This document shows positions 24,501-36,400 of a stretch of 64,000 nt of DNA, piece by piece. Where the stretch lies: positions 6,844,718 to 6,908,717 of the forward strand of contig OZ017768.1 in NCBI GenBank assembly GCA_963969345.1, read 5' to 3'. This DNA is from Turbatrix aceti. Lineage: Eukaryota > Nematoda > Chromadorea > Rhabditida > Panagrolaimidae. The stretch's first letter is position 1; each line of letters opens with the position of its first letter. A program made the translations under genes and the position numbers. The notes below the pieces were generated by a model that made no database searches, was not told the DNA's origin, and saw nothing but the letters and a program-made list of their open reading frames with translations.

Positions 24501-25159
24501 GCGACGTCAAAATCGCTCATAACCTACAAAAAAAACAACAAAATACGGTATTGTTTAAAAATACATAATTTCGGTCATAATTATGCATATCGCATTACAA
24601 AACATTTTTTCGGTAAAAATACTATTTTTTTCGAGTTAAATACCCAAATTTTCAGATACCCGCCCGAAAACCCAAAATTTTCGGGTACCAAACATCACTG
24701 AACACTATCGCTTTCAAATGTCGTTGAAAAAATTGAAAAGCAAAAAAAAGACTGATATGAATGTAATCGAGTGCAAAAAAAAAACCCACGAGTTCTGGAG
24801 CGTTTCCGACTCTTCTGTCCTCGGATCGTGTGGATCTGATGGATGTATTGACCTTCAGAAACGCCGAATTGCAATCGTCCAGCAAAAATCCGACACGCTT
24901 TGAATAGATGCGAACAATGCCGAGAAGCAGGTGACCAGTTGTCCGGAGCGCGATTTTGACCTGAAAAATACCAAAAAAACCGTATTAACATGCGTATTGG
25001 CATCTTTCAACTCACTTTCGGCTTCATAATCTCCTCAACGGCATCTGCGACATTTGTTTCGTATACTTGAGCCTTGGAAAGCTTCTTTTCCCAGTGAGCA
25101 GCCAGCCAGATCTTGGCCAGCGGGCCTTTCTTTGACAACACAAACTGTGCGTAAAACAT
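21521..25159 (-). CDS. rad-21: Cohesin kleisin subunit RAD21/SCC1
   Basis: Kleisin that closes the SMC1-SMC3 cohesin ring and is cut by separase. Nine exons (minus): 25159-25016, 24960-24790, 24523-24362, 24304-24052, 23496-23219, 23166-23050, 22083-21925, 21868-21761, 21694-21521; 521 residues. The N-terminal SMC3-binding domain is unmistakable ([50 protein letters not shown]). The middle has NQSR-like [13 protein letters not shown] and the conserved [18 protein letters not shown]. The C-terminal winged helix that binds the SMC1 head is encoded by the last two exons ([30 protein letters not shown]). The ATG at 25159 follows a TTTCAG acceptor by one base. Intron 6 is about 970 nt and the others are short. 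Nematodes carry several RAD21 paralogues, so the mitotic versus COH-1 assignment is open. Confidence 0.93.
23565..24005. repeat. AT-rich island with GTTCGCGAAC-type palindromes in a RAD21 intron
   Basis: Repeated TGTTCGCAAACA and GTTCGTTCGCGAAC words lie among A/T runs, plus two copies of a GTAAATTTATAAAATAAAATTTACGGTGACGCC-like phrase (near 23640-23790). The same word family recurs in other introns of the window. Confidence 0.6.
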
Positions 25160-25424
25160 GCTGAAACATTTTTTTATATAAAAACACGAGTCGTGTTAAA
25201 CACGCGTAACGGTAATACCGCGAAAATCGATCAAAGAACGGCACGCAGCTGCAAAGTTGGTGTATCGGTTAAAAGTGCAAGCCGGACTCGTGCGCACGCG
25301 TCGCTGCTTCGCTGCCGCCTTTTTACAGCTTTCGCTGCGGTTTCACACAGTGCGCACGCGTTCGTTTGTTTCTGTTTGTGAAGAATTTTGTGTCGCCGAC
25401 GTATCCGATCACCTTTCGGCAGGT
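25160..25424. promoter_or_regulatory. Head-to-head intergenic promoter region, RAD21/PARL
   Basis: 265 bases separate the RAD21 ATG (25159, minus) and the PARL ATG (25425, plus). The segment holds acceptor-like sequences next to both starts (TTTCAG at 25161 on minus, TTTCGGCAG at 25422 on plus), so part is 5' UTR or outron. A shared promoter is inferred from distance only. Confidence 0.45.
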
Positions 25425-26609
25425 ATGTTACGATCGATTCTGTCTTTTGGTTGTTCATCGATAGCGAGAAGATCGCTGACATCGACTGGCAACCAACTCG
25501 CAAGGCAATCACGGGAGGTGTTCAGGCAACGACTGCGTGCACGGGAGACCGAGGAAATCCAACGACTTCGACAATTCAGACAGCAGCAGACCAATCCCAG
25601 CCAACGCTATCCAGATGCCATTCCAGTGAGGCCTGTCAGGGATCTGTGGAAGTGTCTGGCTTTTACCGGAGCGGTTTGTTGAAATTTACAAAATTTAAGG
25701 GATTTTATGAATTTTTAATTTTTAGGTAACTGGAATTTCGTTTACAGTCGCTACGATCGCGTACTACGAACGGCATCTCAGAGAACGGGTGCAATGGGGT
25801 GTACCCAATCTACAAAGACTGTTCGATCGACCGTCCCCCAACGAATTACACCTGACCACCGGTCAGAAGGTCGCAGCAGCTATCATTGCGTTGAATGTTG
25901 CCGTCTTTGCGCTGTGGAAAATCCCTGGACTCCAGCCGGTCATGTGGAGGTACTTCACCAACAGTTTTGCTTCTAGTAAGTTTTTTAGCCTTGATAGATA
26001 TCAATAAGTGTGTTTTTGTCTTTTTTTCAGAGTCAGCATGCGTTCCGATGCTCCTGAGCGTCTTTTCTCACTCGAGCCTACTGCATCTCGGGTGCAACAT
26101 GTACGTGCTCTTTTCGTTCATCCCGGTGGCCATCGACAAGCTCGTTACTTATGAAGAATTCATAGCTTTTTACCTGACCGCCGGTGTCGTATCTTCCCTG
26201 GCCAGTCTGGCCCATAAAGCGGCCATTTGCAGTCCCATTCGGGCCCTCGGAGCGGTGAGTTGCTTTCTTTTACTGTTATTTACCTCTGTTTTCCTTGCAG
26301 AGCGGTGCCATCATCGCCGCGCTCGTCTACGTGTGCATGAAGATGCCGGAGTCAAAGCTATCCATCATTTTCGTGCCTAATTTCACGTTTTCCGCAGAAA
26401 CTGCGGTGTATAGCCTCATTCTCTTCGACGCCATCGGCCTCGTTGGCGGCTTCAGAATCTTCGACCACGCAGCTCACCTGGGAGGCGCTCTCTTTGGCCT
26501 TGCATACGTGTGGTACGGCGAGGACCTGTTGGACGCGATTCAGCCGTCCATCTGCAGACTTTACGACCAGATCCGCTCAGTTCCACCGCCGCCACCCAAG
26601 GCTTTCTGA
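25425..26609 (+). CDS. parl: Mitochondrial rhomboid protease, PARL family
   Basis: Intramembrane serine protease of the inner mitochondrial membrane; family members cut PINK1 and related substrates. Exons 25425-25673, 25726-25975, 26031-26254, 26301-26609; 343 residues. The N-terminus is basic and serine/arginine rich, as expected for an import presequence. The catalytic Ser lies in GASGAIIA (about Ser242, split across the exon 3/4 junction) and the catalytic His in DHAAHLGGALFG (about His300), 58 residues apart as in human PARL. Between them are hydrophobic helices and FSHSSLLHLGCNMYVL, the rhomboid loop with HxxxN-type residues. Length and architecture fit the family. An AATAAA follows at about 26650. 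Confidence 0.94.
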
Positions 26610-27009
26610 CCCGCGTGTAACTGACGAAACGTGTCCGATAGCTGCCCGAAATAAACATTTACGCGTATAAAACATGGTTGAAAAAGTTGAACGTTTCTGC
26701 GGTGGCGATAATCAGATTTTGCTTTGATCGGGTCCTGGCACGATTTTTATTTTTGCGAGCGATGCGATGTTTTTATGTATTTTTTTTTGACAAATCAGTG
26801 TTCAACCGGCCTATGATTTTGTTGAAGGATCTGGAATCGTCCAAAAACTGAAGCATAGAATCAACTTCCTTCCTTCGGCGATATTCGTTTCGACTGCTCG
26901 CATAGGCGTGATTTTAAAGCTGACGTGTTGTTTTTTGCGCGTTCCGTCAATTTGAAAGAGGTCGTAGATTTTGTTGTTCTCAACGAAATATTTTTTTAGC
27001 AAAGGCAAA

Positions 27010-30000
27010 ATGCGGGACAGCGCCGAAGAAGATGCACAGCGCTACAGAGAGCGAATCAATCGATTGGACACGACTGACATAAATGCGTTTTTTGCCGGTT
27101 TCGGTCAGATTCGGCAGGAAATCCAAGCCGAAATCGCCGCCTGTGAAGTTTGTTTTTGCTCCGGTTGCATAAACGACATTTGTTTTACTTTCAGGAAAAG
27201 CAGCACTACCGCAACCAGCGTCTCCCAGAGATCAAAACCCGAATTGCCGACCTAAAATCGCAGATTCAGGATGCCAAGCAGGAAATCACGGATTCAGTCG
27301 CCGAATTCGCCAAAGAAGCTGCTGCTCTCGAAGCTCAAATCGCCGAAAAGTTCCCAGAAGTCGCGGAATCTCTTCGTAGGGCCCAGGAGGCAAACGAGGA
27401 GTTGAAGCGGCTCAAGTGGCAGCGAGTTATGAGTCTGAAGGTCGAAGAGGCCGTCCTTCTCCTGGAAACCCGGTCTTTCGCCAAATTCCGTGCTGTGTTC
27501 GACGAACTATCCGACATGCCTGCCGATGAGTCCAAGGTATCGTTTCCAGGGTCTTACAGCCGTTTTTTTGTTCGTTTGCAAATACAAATAATTTTAGAAT
27601 TTTGTTTGAAAACTCGAACATTTTTTTCGTGTTCGCGAACAAACGTCAAACACATTTTTTTTATTAATTGTGCGAAATTTTGTTTTCCCGAGTAGAAAAA
27701 CTGAAAATTGCTTTAATTTTACCCCAATTTTTGATCGTTTCATTTGTTCGGAAAATTTTATTTTGTTCGCGCACGAACACGAACAAATAAATTGCAAAAA
27801 ATCTGTTCGCGAACGAACACGAACAGGAAAAATCAAATTTATTCTGGAACGAACGCGAACAAATAAACTTTTTCCTGGTCATGTTCGTTCGCGAACAGTT
27901 TTTTTTCTAGAATTTCTTTGTTCGCGAACACGATAAAAAAAATTGGTGTTTGTTTGAATCATCGATCAAAATTCAAAAAAATGTGTTTGTTCGCGAACAA
28001 CAAAAAAACGCTGTTCTGATTATAAGTGACCTGCAAAACCCCATTTTCAGTTCCTCCCAGGCCTCCTGCCCACCTTCAAATCCGAATTCACGTCTGCATG
28101 CTCCATTTTCCTTTCCAAGCTCCGGGAATCTCTGTACGAGGAATTCGCAGCGATCAAATTCCCCTTCGAATCTGCCACAGACTATAACTCGATCCAGCGG
28201 GAGCTCGAAACGGTCCAGGAACTCCTGCGTGGCCTGCACGCCGTCCTGCTCGCCTCCGGAGAGGGCGAAGAGCGGCAAACCGTGCTCCAAATCGTCCTCG
28301 ACGAGTTTGCCAAGCGATTCAACTTCCACTTCTACGGCGAGCGCCGGACCAACGACCCAGCCAAGCCGGAGTGGTTCTTCGCGCAGCTTTCCGCGTGGCT
28401 GTCGACGAATTTTGTCTTCTTCCGGGACTACCTTCAACCCCTCGTCTTGGAGGTCGGCGACGACGGCAGCAGCACTGTCGCGGAGGAATTCATCGAGTTT
28501 CTCGTTCTCCTGGCCGCCGAGAAGGTGCGCAACATGCTGGGTCAGGAGTCGTTCATCGAGGACTCCCAGCGTCTGTCTCACCTCATCGACGAGACTGTCG
28601 TCTTCGAAAAAGAGCTCACAGAAGTCTACGTCTACCCCGAAGAGGCGCCCCACGTCGTTTCTGAATTCTGCAGGGAAGATGTCCTCAGACACTGGCTCGC
28701 CATCGAGAGGGACACTACTTCGGCCGGTCTCGACGCGCTTTTTGCTGATGACACGGCTTTTGAGTGCAGATTTAGCGAGGTCGCTGATTTGGATGAGGTG
28801 AGTCGATTTTTTTACAAGGAATCTTACAAAGTAGGAAATTTGGCCTAAAATCATCAAAAATGGCAAAAACACCGAAAATTGTGTTTTTGTAATTTTTGAT
28901 GATTTTAGGTATGTTGGAGCTAAAAACTACGGTATTTCCAAAGTCAAGGTTTGTAAATGCACCGATCTACGTTATTTTTGATAGAGAAAAAAAAATTGGA
29001 AATGGGTTCTTATGTTTTTGCTGAATTAAAAAAAATGAAAAAAATTTTATTTTGCAAAAATTTTATTTTTTTGCAGGAAAAAGTGCCAAACTTCGCAGAA
29101 GGGTTCGTCCTTCTGATGCAGGCGATGGCCGAGCGCTATCGGACCATCCCGGACGAGCGCATCCAATGCCAGTTCCTCAAACTCCAGCTCCTGGCCATCG
29201 ACGACTTCAGAGCGCGCGTTCTGTCCCGGGGCTCACTGGTCGAGGGCCCCTTCGCGCAGCCTTTCCCCCAGCTCCTCAACGCACTGGCCTACGTCGCCAA
29301 AATCCTTGACTCCTGGTCCGGGAGCCTGGAATTCATCCGACTGCAGAGCTTCCAGCATACCTCGTCGGGTTCTGAAAAAAACCAACCGCGAGGCGTGTTT
29401 GACGACGCTTCGGGCCTCTATCGCCAGGCGTGGAGGCAGTGGGCTCAGCGCATGGCAGCCCACTTTGGCGATGACATGTCGTTCAGGCTCGGGGCCTATG
29501 CCGGGTTGCCTTGGACGTCGAGCAACGGCCGGGCCCTCGATGAAATCACTCCCGAATTTGTGACTCTTATTGGGAAGATCACGGACGTGCTGGAACTTGT
29601 CAAGGATAATATCAGTCTCGCCACAGTCGATACTGTCTTCCAGCTGCTCAATGACGCGCTCTGGCACGCGATTGACGAGATCGTCGTTGCCCGGATCAAT
29701 TTCAGCCAGTCCGGAGCAGCCCACATGTTTTTCGACATGACTGCCGGCCTGATCCCTGCGCTGGAGGCCATCTTCAAATGGCCCAGGCTGTCTTCTGCGG
29801 CGGCTTCTGGCAGCCTTATCAACGCTGTAAGCACTGAAAAATATTAAAATTAGGGGTTTTATTTGATTTTGTACTGTTTCAGAAATGCTCCGAAGTCCTG
29901 AACGTCCTAAAACTGCTTTCTCTGCCTGCACAGGTCTTGGAACGACTTGTCAAAGAGATTCAACTGATTCCGGAGCAAATGGTCGACGAACGACTCGTGC

Positions 30001-30077
30001 AATTTGAAATCACAGATTTGCCCAAAGAAAAGGTTCTCGACGTGTTGAGACAGCGATATGATCTTGTTCTGCGTTGA
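27010..30077 (+). CDS. rint-1: RINT1/TIP20 family tethering protein
   Basis: Subunit of the NRZ/Dsl1 complex that tethers Golgi-derived vesicles at the ER, with a role in checkpoint control in animals. Exons 27010-27147, 27195-27536, 28051-28797, 29077-29826, 29883-30077; 723 residues. The N-terminal ~160 residues form a long coiled coil (RIADLKSQIQDAKQEIT). The rest is the RINT1_TIP1 helical domain: WFFAQLSAWLSTNFVFFRDY, VPNFAEGFVLLMQAMAERY, and FDDASGLYRQAWRQW. The joint DLDE/EKVPNFAEG matches human DVDEMKVPDCAET, which supports skipping the AT-rich segment 28798-29076. The ATG at 27010 lies ten bases after TTTTTTTAG. Intron 2 (514 nt) is packed with GTTCGCGAAC palindromes. Confidence 0.9.
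27590..28012. repeat. Dense GTTCGCGAAC palindrome island in RINT1 intron 2
   Basis: At least eight near-copies of TGTTCGCGAACAAA or its halves occur, interleaved with A/T runs, occupying most of the intron. It is the richest example of the family in the window. Confidence 0.7.
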
Positions 30078-30278
30078 TACCCCTGCTTACTGGTGCTTTT
30101 TCAAAAAAAATGTGTAACAAAGTTATAAAATATGATTCTGAAAAAAATGATTGACAGAAAATGCGTTCAACGCGCTTTCGTTTACTTTTACCGTAATCGC
30201 AGGGATAATGAGGTCTCGACTGGAAAAGTGCGGATTGTGCGTGGTCTTGACTGGAAAAGTGCGATTTTGAGCTAAAAC

Positions 30279-31496
30279 ATGGCCAATTTGCAGAAAATGA
30301 AAGAAGTTGTCACAGATGATAGAGCTTCCGTGATCCAACTCACCGGTGACGTGCAAGACGGATTCTCGGTGAGGTCAGTCTCCACTTTGGTTGAAGTTGA
30401 ACAACCGATCGGAGGAAAGTACAGGATCCTAGTCGACTGCGGGGATCATGACTTTTCCGTCCTCAAAGAAGGTTGGTCGCCTTTTTATGACTGTTCCGGA
30501 TGATTTTATGTCGTTTATAATTTTAGCGCTTCTGCAAAAGGCAGAAAGCGAAGGCCAACAGGCCATTACGATCGACATCGCCGTCTTTACCCACTCCCAC
30601 CTCGACCACATTGCTGGCTTCAGCTACCTCGACCCTACCCCGCAGTTGTTGACGGCTGAATCTCTGGAATTCAAGCCTTGGGTGCGTTTTTGGCTTCAAC
30701 AACGTTTGAGAACCCAATGAAATGGTTTTTACAGATCTCCGTTATCCCGGACCTTGTTTGGGCCATCTCCACCCCAGGACACATGGACGACGACGTGAGT
30801 GTCGTCGTGCATGTCGACAACAAAGTCGTCGTCATCGCCGGCGACATTTTTGAAAACGAAACCGACGATGGCGAATTCTGGAAAGAGGAGAGTCAGCATC
30901 CGACGATGCAGGCTCGAAGCCGGGACCTGATCTCCTGTCTCGCTGATTTCATCGTTCCGGGACACGGCGAAGCTTTTGTCAACATGTTTTCGTGGACTTT
31001 GACCCTGGATGACTCGCTTCTGACCGCTGTTGCCAAGATTGAACGCGTGGGATCCCACTGGGAAGTGACCGGAGCCAACGACGAGCTGGTCATCATCCTG
31101 GACACCGCTGCCAAGACGCCATTTATCCAGGACGCGTCCTCTGCGGCTGCAGTGGTCCTCGTCGGCAGCCGGATCATCAGACAGGCCTTTCCGAAAAATT
31201 CCAAAAAAGTTTTTCTCTACAATGAACTTTTTGTGAAGGCGGATGGCGACGAGTATTTTGCCGATCTCTGGACGGCGCTTCCCGAAGCATCTCAAGTCAC
31301 GGACGCGGTGGCATTCTGCAGGTTGCCGTCTACTGCCGGACGTGTTCTCTCGGTTGCGGTGGTCAGAATTGGTCCGTCAGAAGCCGTCGTTCTGCCAGGC
31401 ACGGAGAATTGCATGCCGGATTGGATGCTGCAGAAACTCGCGGGAGGCCTGAGGGCGTACGGCATATCGTCTTTTACGGTTCAGCGCGGCGATTAG
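30279..31496 (+). CDS. MBLAC1-like metallo-beta-lactamase-fold hydrolase with C-terminal extension
   Basis: Metal-dependent hydrolase of the MBLAC1 family; the human enzyme is a histone pre-mRNA nuclease candidate and the C. elegans relative is SWIP-10. Exons 30279-30471, 30527-30681, 30735-31496; 369 residues. Metal-binding motifs: HSHLDH at residues 87-92 (HxHxDH), STPGHMDDDVSVVV (second His), AGDIFE (bridging Asp), IVPGHGEAF (last His, about residue 194). The fold ends near residue 200 and about 170 further residues of unknown fold follow, whereas human MBLAC1 stops soon after its last His. The gene starts 201 bases after the RINT1 stop on the same strand. Family call is firm; substrate is not known from the sequence. 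Confidence 0.88.
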
Positions 31497-31817
31497 GGTC
31501 TGCTTATTGAAGCAACAAGGGTCACCTGATTACCTGTGTTTTTGTGCATAAAATCTGGTATTTATTTTAATTTAATATGGAATTTTAAATAAATTTCAAG
31601 AGAGAGTTCCCGGCTATCCCTGTGAAAATGATTTTTGTTTCCTCGCTGATGTGAGCTAAAAAATTATCATGGATGATTTCTGTTGTCGGTCGAATGGCAC
31701 CTGTTTCCACGTGATCGATTGTATCGATCTGCGGAACCACAACGACAACCGCAACTACAGCTACATACTACAACGCTTGGGGTCAGCTGACGGTCGACAC
31801 TGCAATAATCGCTCACA

Positions 31818-33176
31818 ATGTCAGCCGAACCGTTAGACGAACTCTTCCAGACGTTTCTTCACCTTGAGGAAATTGATGTCAATATCTACAGGTAAGTTGA
31901 TGAGCGCGCATACCTGACTGCTGATTATTGATTGCAGATCGACGCACCAGCTTGCAGGACGACGCGATGGCGACCGCGTCTACGGCGGCCAGGTTGTGGG
32001 ACAGGCGCTGATGGCCGCAACTCAGACCATCGATGCAAATGTCTTCCATCCCCATGCTATCCACTGCCAGTTCCTCGCTCCTGCGACCGTGAAGCGACCC
32101 ATCGTCTACGATATCAACCGGACTCTCGACGGCCGCAGCTTTTCGTCGCGCACCGTCCGCGCAGTCCAGAACGGCAAATGTCTGTTTACGTCCATGATCT
32201 CGTTTCAGCGGTCTGAACCTGACTCGATCCGGCACCAGACCCCCATGCCTGTCCTTCCGCCGCCCGAGGAGTGCGAAGACTCGAAGGATTTTTTCCACAG
32301 GTTTGTGTTGATCTTGAACGGAAAATAGTTTCTTTCGTGTTCGTTTACGAACAAATTCATCAAAAACGACTGTTGTTTGATAAAAATTACAAAAAAAGTG
32401 TATGCAAACAGTTACAAAAACTAAATTAGAAATTTTGGTCTAAATTGTAAAAATTGAGTGAAAAACAATTCCGCGGAAGGTTAAAACAGAGATTTTAGGG
32501 GTGAAATCGGGCAAATCGGTTGGTCTTTAGGCGAAAACCTTTATTCGTCGTGGGAGAACTTTGAAAAGATCTCCCTAAATATCATATTCGTTCATGAACA
32601 CAAAAGTCGAGTGTATGCAAGTATCCCATTTCCAGACTCCTCCATCAACCGGAAACCGTATCCCCCGAAGGCAAGCGTGTCGTAGTAGCCTACCGCCAGG
32701 TGCTCGACCTGCCAGACGTCTTCAAGGTCAAGTTCATCACCCCGCGCGAGTACATCAACGTGCCTCTCAACAAGCCGATCAAGTGCGCAATCTGGGTGCG
32801 GAGCAACGCTAGCATCGGGCCTTCCAAGGAGCTGCACCACTGCGTGGCAGCTTTTATCTCGGACGTCGCTCCCGTCGGCACGCCCCTCTTCGCGCACGCA
32901 GGCGCCGGCTTTCGCCTTGGCATGGCCGCTTCCCTGGATCATTCTATGTGGATCCATGATTTTGACTTCACCGTCGACAATGACTGGCTGCTCTACGAGA
33001 CGGTAAGCACGATCGCCGGCGGAGGACGCGCACTCATTCACGGCAAGATGTGGACCCGCGACGGACGAATGGTGCTTTCGACCGCGCAGGAGATCCTAAT
33101 TCGCAGTGAGAAGCCGAGAATTCCGAGGAACTATTTTACTGTCGACGAGGAAAACGATGCTCCTCTGTCTGAATAA
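31818..33176 (+). CDS. ACOT8: Acyl-CoA thioesterase, ACOT8/TesB type
   Basis: Hydrolyses acyl-CoA to fatty acid and CoA, usually in peroxisomes. Exons 31818-31891, 31938-32300, 32636-33176; 325 residues. The double hot-dog fold is visible: the first domain has RVYGGQVVGQALMAATQTI and HCQFLAPATVKRPIVYD, the second has LASLDHSMWIH-like AASLDHSMWIHDFDF and GRALIHGKMWTRDGRMVLST, which carries the family Asp/Gln active-site region (STAQEILIR). Length matches human ACOT8 (about 320). No clear SKL-type peroxisomal signal is present at the C-terminus (it ends DAPLSE), so location is uncertain. Intron 2 (335 nt) contains short GTTC..GAAC palindromes. Confidence 0.93.
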
Positions 33177-33440
33177 AATTACGTGAAAATTGAATTTTAA
33201 CGAAAGAAATTAACCTAATAAATTTGCCGGATTTGCTTTTTTTGTTCTTTGTTCCTGGGGGTTCAATTACAGAAAATGACTGCAAACTGGCGATCAGCTA
33301 ACTAGCGCTTTGTCGTACAATATTTATTTTGCGAGGGCGACGAGAAACAAAACATTGGCTTTTTAGCAAATTGTTTTTTTTTGCTGTTGAGCGGCTGCAG
33401 CGGACACGCGCTGTCTCTTCCCCAGCTTTGCGGTCACGAG

Positions 33441-36400
33441 ATGGGATCTTCTTGTCACCAGGATGCAAACGATGCAAAATCCACCTTCGACGACCAGCAT
33501 CTACTTCGTGAGGTACGTAAGGCTCATTTTAGGTACAAAATCATGCATAAAAACTATGAAAACTCGTGATATGGCTATTCATAGATAGCCGTGACCGGTG
33601 AGTGGGCGGGAGCGATTCTGAAGCAAGCTTCACTGACATGAGCGTCGCTGGACCCGATGATTCACCTCGATAGTCCTCCAGCGCCCGGGGAACGTTGTTT
33701 ATCATTCCCGAAGCGGTTTTTGGAAGAGTTACAGCAATGGATGGGTCAACACGACATCCTCCGATGGAGTCGAGTCGGCGCGGTCACTCTCTGCTCGCGG
33801 GGATGGATGACAGGGTCTCCGCTGAACAACCACAACCACAACCACAGATCGGAGATAGACGCCGGCGTACGGGCGCGCTTGATCGGAGTTGTCGTCGTCG
33901 TTCGGACACAGCGATGATGGGTGCTAGGATTAAGCGGGTGGAGTCAGGCGCGTGCCAGACCGTTCATTCAACTTTCCTGAATATGTAAAGGGCCCTTGCA
34001 CAGATTTTTTGTCAGTTTATCAGGCCCGGCGGGTGTTGGAGGGCCGCCACAGTCGGCCATGCTCACGTACCACTGATTGTTGACTGTTTTTTGCGACAAA
34101 TGAACAAATGTTGTTCCACGGAAGCGAGTTTTGACTCTTGACTCTCGCTGGGTCCTTCATAAAAGCTGCGTTGATGATAATTGCGTATCTAATATGATGC
34201 GCAACCGGCCGCAGTTAATTGACCCCATCAAAGGCTTTTGTAATCGACTAAACATGCTCGGAGCAACAAAAGTGATCCAAAAATCCACGCAGGCTCCCAG
34301 AAACCAAATTTTCCTCCATTTTGCATATTAAAACAATCCTGACACGTGATTTTTTAGTTTTTAGTCGCCGGGATTAATAGCCGCAGCTCCCGACACCCCG
34401 TGGTTGTTTCGTTTATGATTATGCATTCCTCCTTCGTAAAAAAACAGAGGCCAATGTACACTTTCCAAAAAAACCGTGCTTCATGGACAGTGCGCGTTTT
34501 AGGAGGACACCACGACGACGATGCCGCACTGTCATGCAGAGATGGCAAAAAAGTGATCTGATGGGTTTGATCGCGTACTTTTCACAACCAATTGAAATGA
34601 AGTAATGCAAAGTGATAGTGCCAAGGGTAGTAATTACATTTGAGATATTATAATTTGCTTAGCGCATTAATTGGCATAATGACGCGCGCCGTAATTAACT
34701 TTTTTTAAACTTTAAAAATTTTATTTCTCAAAAACTACTGCACTTTTAGAAACGGATGACATATCATTCGACTCAGTTTTTCATGGGAAATTTTATAAAA
34801 ATATAAAAAGGATAGTTCACGATTTAAAATAATGCCGAAATAAAAAGTGCCATTTTGACATTTTTAGTTTGGCACTTTTTTAAATCGTGACCCCTTCTTT
34901 TTATATTTTTATAAAATTGCCCATGAAAAACTGAGTCGAATGATATGCCATCCGTTTCAAAAAGTGCAGTAGTTTTTGAGAAATAAAATTTTTAAAGTTT
35001 AAAAAACGTTAATTACGGCGCGCGTCATTATGCCAATTAATGCGCTAAGCAAATTATAATATCTCAAATGTAATTACTACCCTTGGCACTATAACTTTGC
35101 ATTACTTCATTTCAATTGGTTGTGAAAAGTACGCGATCAAACCCATCAGATCACTTTTTTGCCATCTCTGCTGTCATGCCCACGTGGTGGCGCCCGCCGA
35201 GGCCAGCGTTCTCGCCCCGCCGACTCCGCACAAGGCCCCCCTCGACCACCCCGTCAAAGCCTCCGACGTGCCGTCCTGTCTCCCTGCAAACCGCTTCCGA
35301 TACGTAATCCTCGTGCTCGGCCTCTTCTGCCTGACTTCCGTGTGCTCGAATATGCATTCGTACAACTTTGCCGTCATCTGCATGTCCCCGGCCGCGGGCA
35401 ATGCTTCCGGTGCTCCGCCGCCTCCCAGACGGCACGACGTGCCATTGTACGACTTTGACCAGTCGGAAAAAACATACTTGATGTGGGCGGTGGCCGTGGG
35501 ATCCATGCTGGCGACTTTCCCGTTCAATTTTCTCTACGCGCGCTTCGGAGCGCGGTACGTCTTTTTTGGAGCAGGAATTGCGTCTTCGGCGGCGACGCTG
35601 ATTATTCCGGCAGCAGCTGGATGGGGTTTTGGGTACTTTCTGGGGGCCCGTCTCGTGCAGGGCATCGCCTACGCAGCTGACTTCGCCGCCATGGGCATCG
35701 TCATAGCGCAGTGGGCGTCGCTCAAGCAACAGGCCATTTTTGTGGGCCTTCTTACCTGCTTCACGCCGCTTTCGACGGTTATTACAAACCCTGTTTCGGG
35801 CATTGTAGGTTGCCTAAAATTCAGTATAATCAGAAAAATTATTCTTTCAGCTGTGCGACTCCCGATTCGGCTGGCCGGCCATCTTTTACGTCCACGGAGC
35901 TGCGGGTTTGGTTTTCTTTGTTCTCTGGGTGGTGCTCTTCCGAGACGACCCCTCCACGCATCCCTACGTGACCGGTGTAGAGCTCGAGAAAATCCACCGG
36001 GATAAGACAGTCGCGCACATCCAGATGGATTCTTTCGTGCCGTACACTGCCATTCTCAAAGACAGTTTTGTCTGGGTCATCTGGCTCAACGCGCTTGCCG
36101 ACCTCTGTTCCGGGTTATTCGTTTTGCAGTACGCTCCGACGTACATCCGTGCTGTTCTCGGATTTTCGGTGAACAAAACCGGCTTTCTGGGAGCCATGCC
36201 GGGTCTCTTCCACATCCCAGTCAAAATGGCCTGCGCTACGGTCTCTGATTTCCTATCTCGACCCTCTGAACGGGCAAAACTCCGCATTTTCAACTCCCTG
36301 GCCCTCTGCATCCCGGCAGCGCTCTACGCAGGCCTCGGCTACCTGCCAGCAGCACACCCAGCACTCGGCGTGCTCTTCGTCGTCCTCATCAACTCGTCCA

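Noticed and set aside
28909..28950. Possible small RINT1 exon (GTATGTTGGAGC...AAGTCAAG) with acceptor and donor
   Set aside because: In the required phase it reads a stop (TAA), and skipping it gives the DLDE/EKVPNFAE junction that matches the family.
34419..36005. Two ORFs beginning with the same peptide (MHYFISIGCEKYAIK) on opposite strands
   Set aside because: They are mirror translations of the MITE arms, not paralogous genes. Only the part right of 35170 belongs to the transporter.
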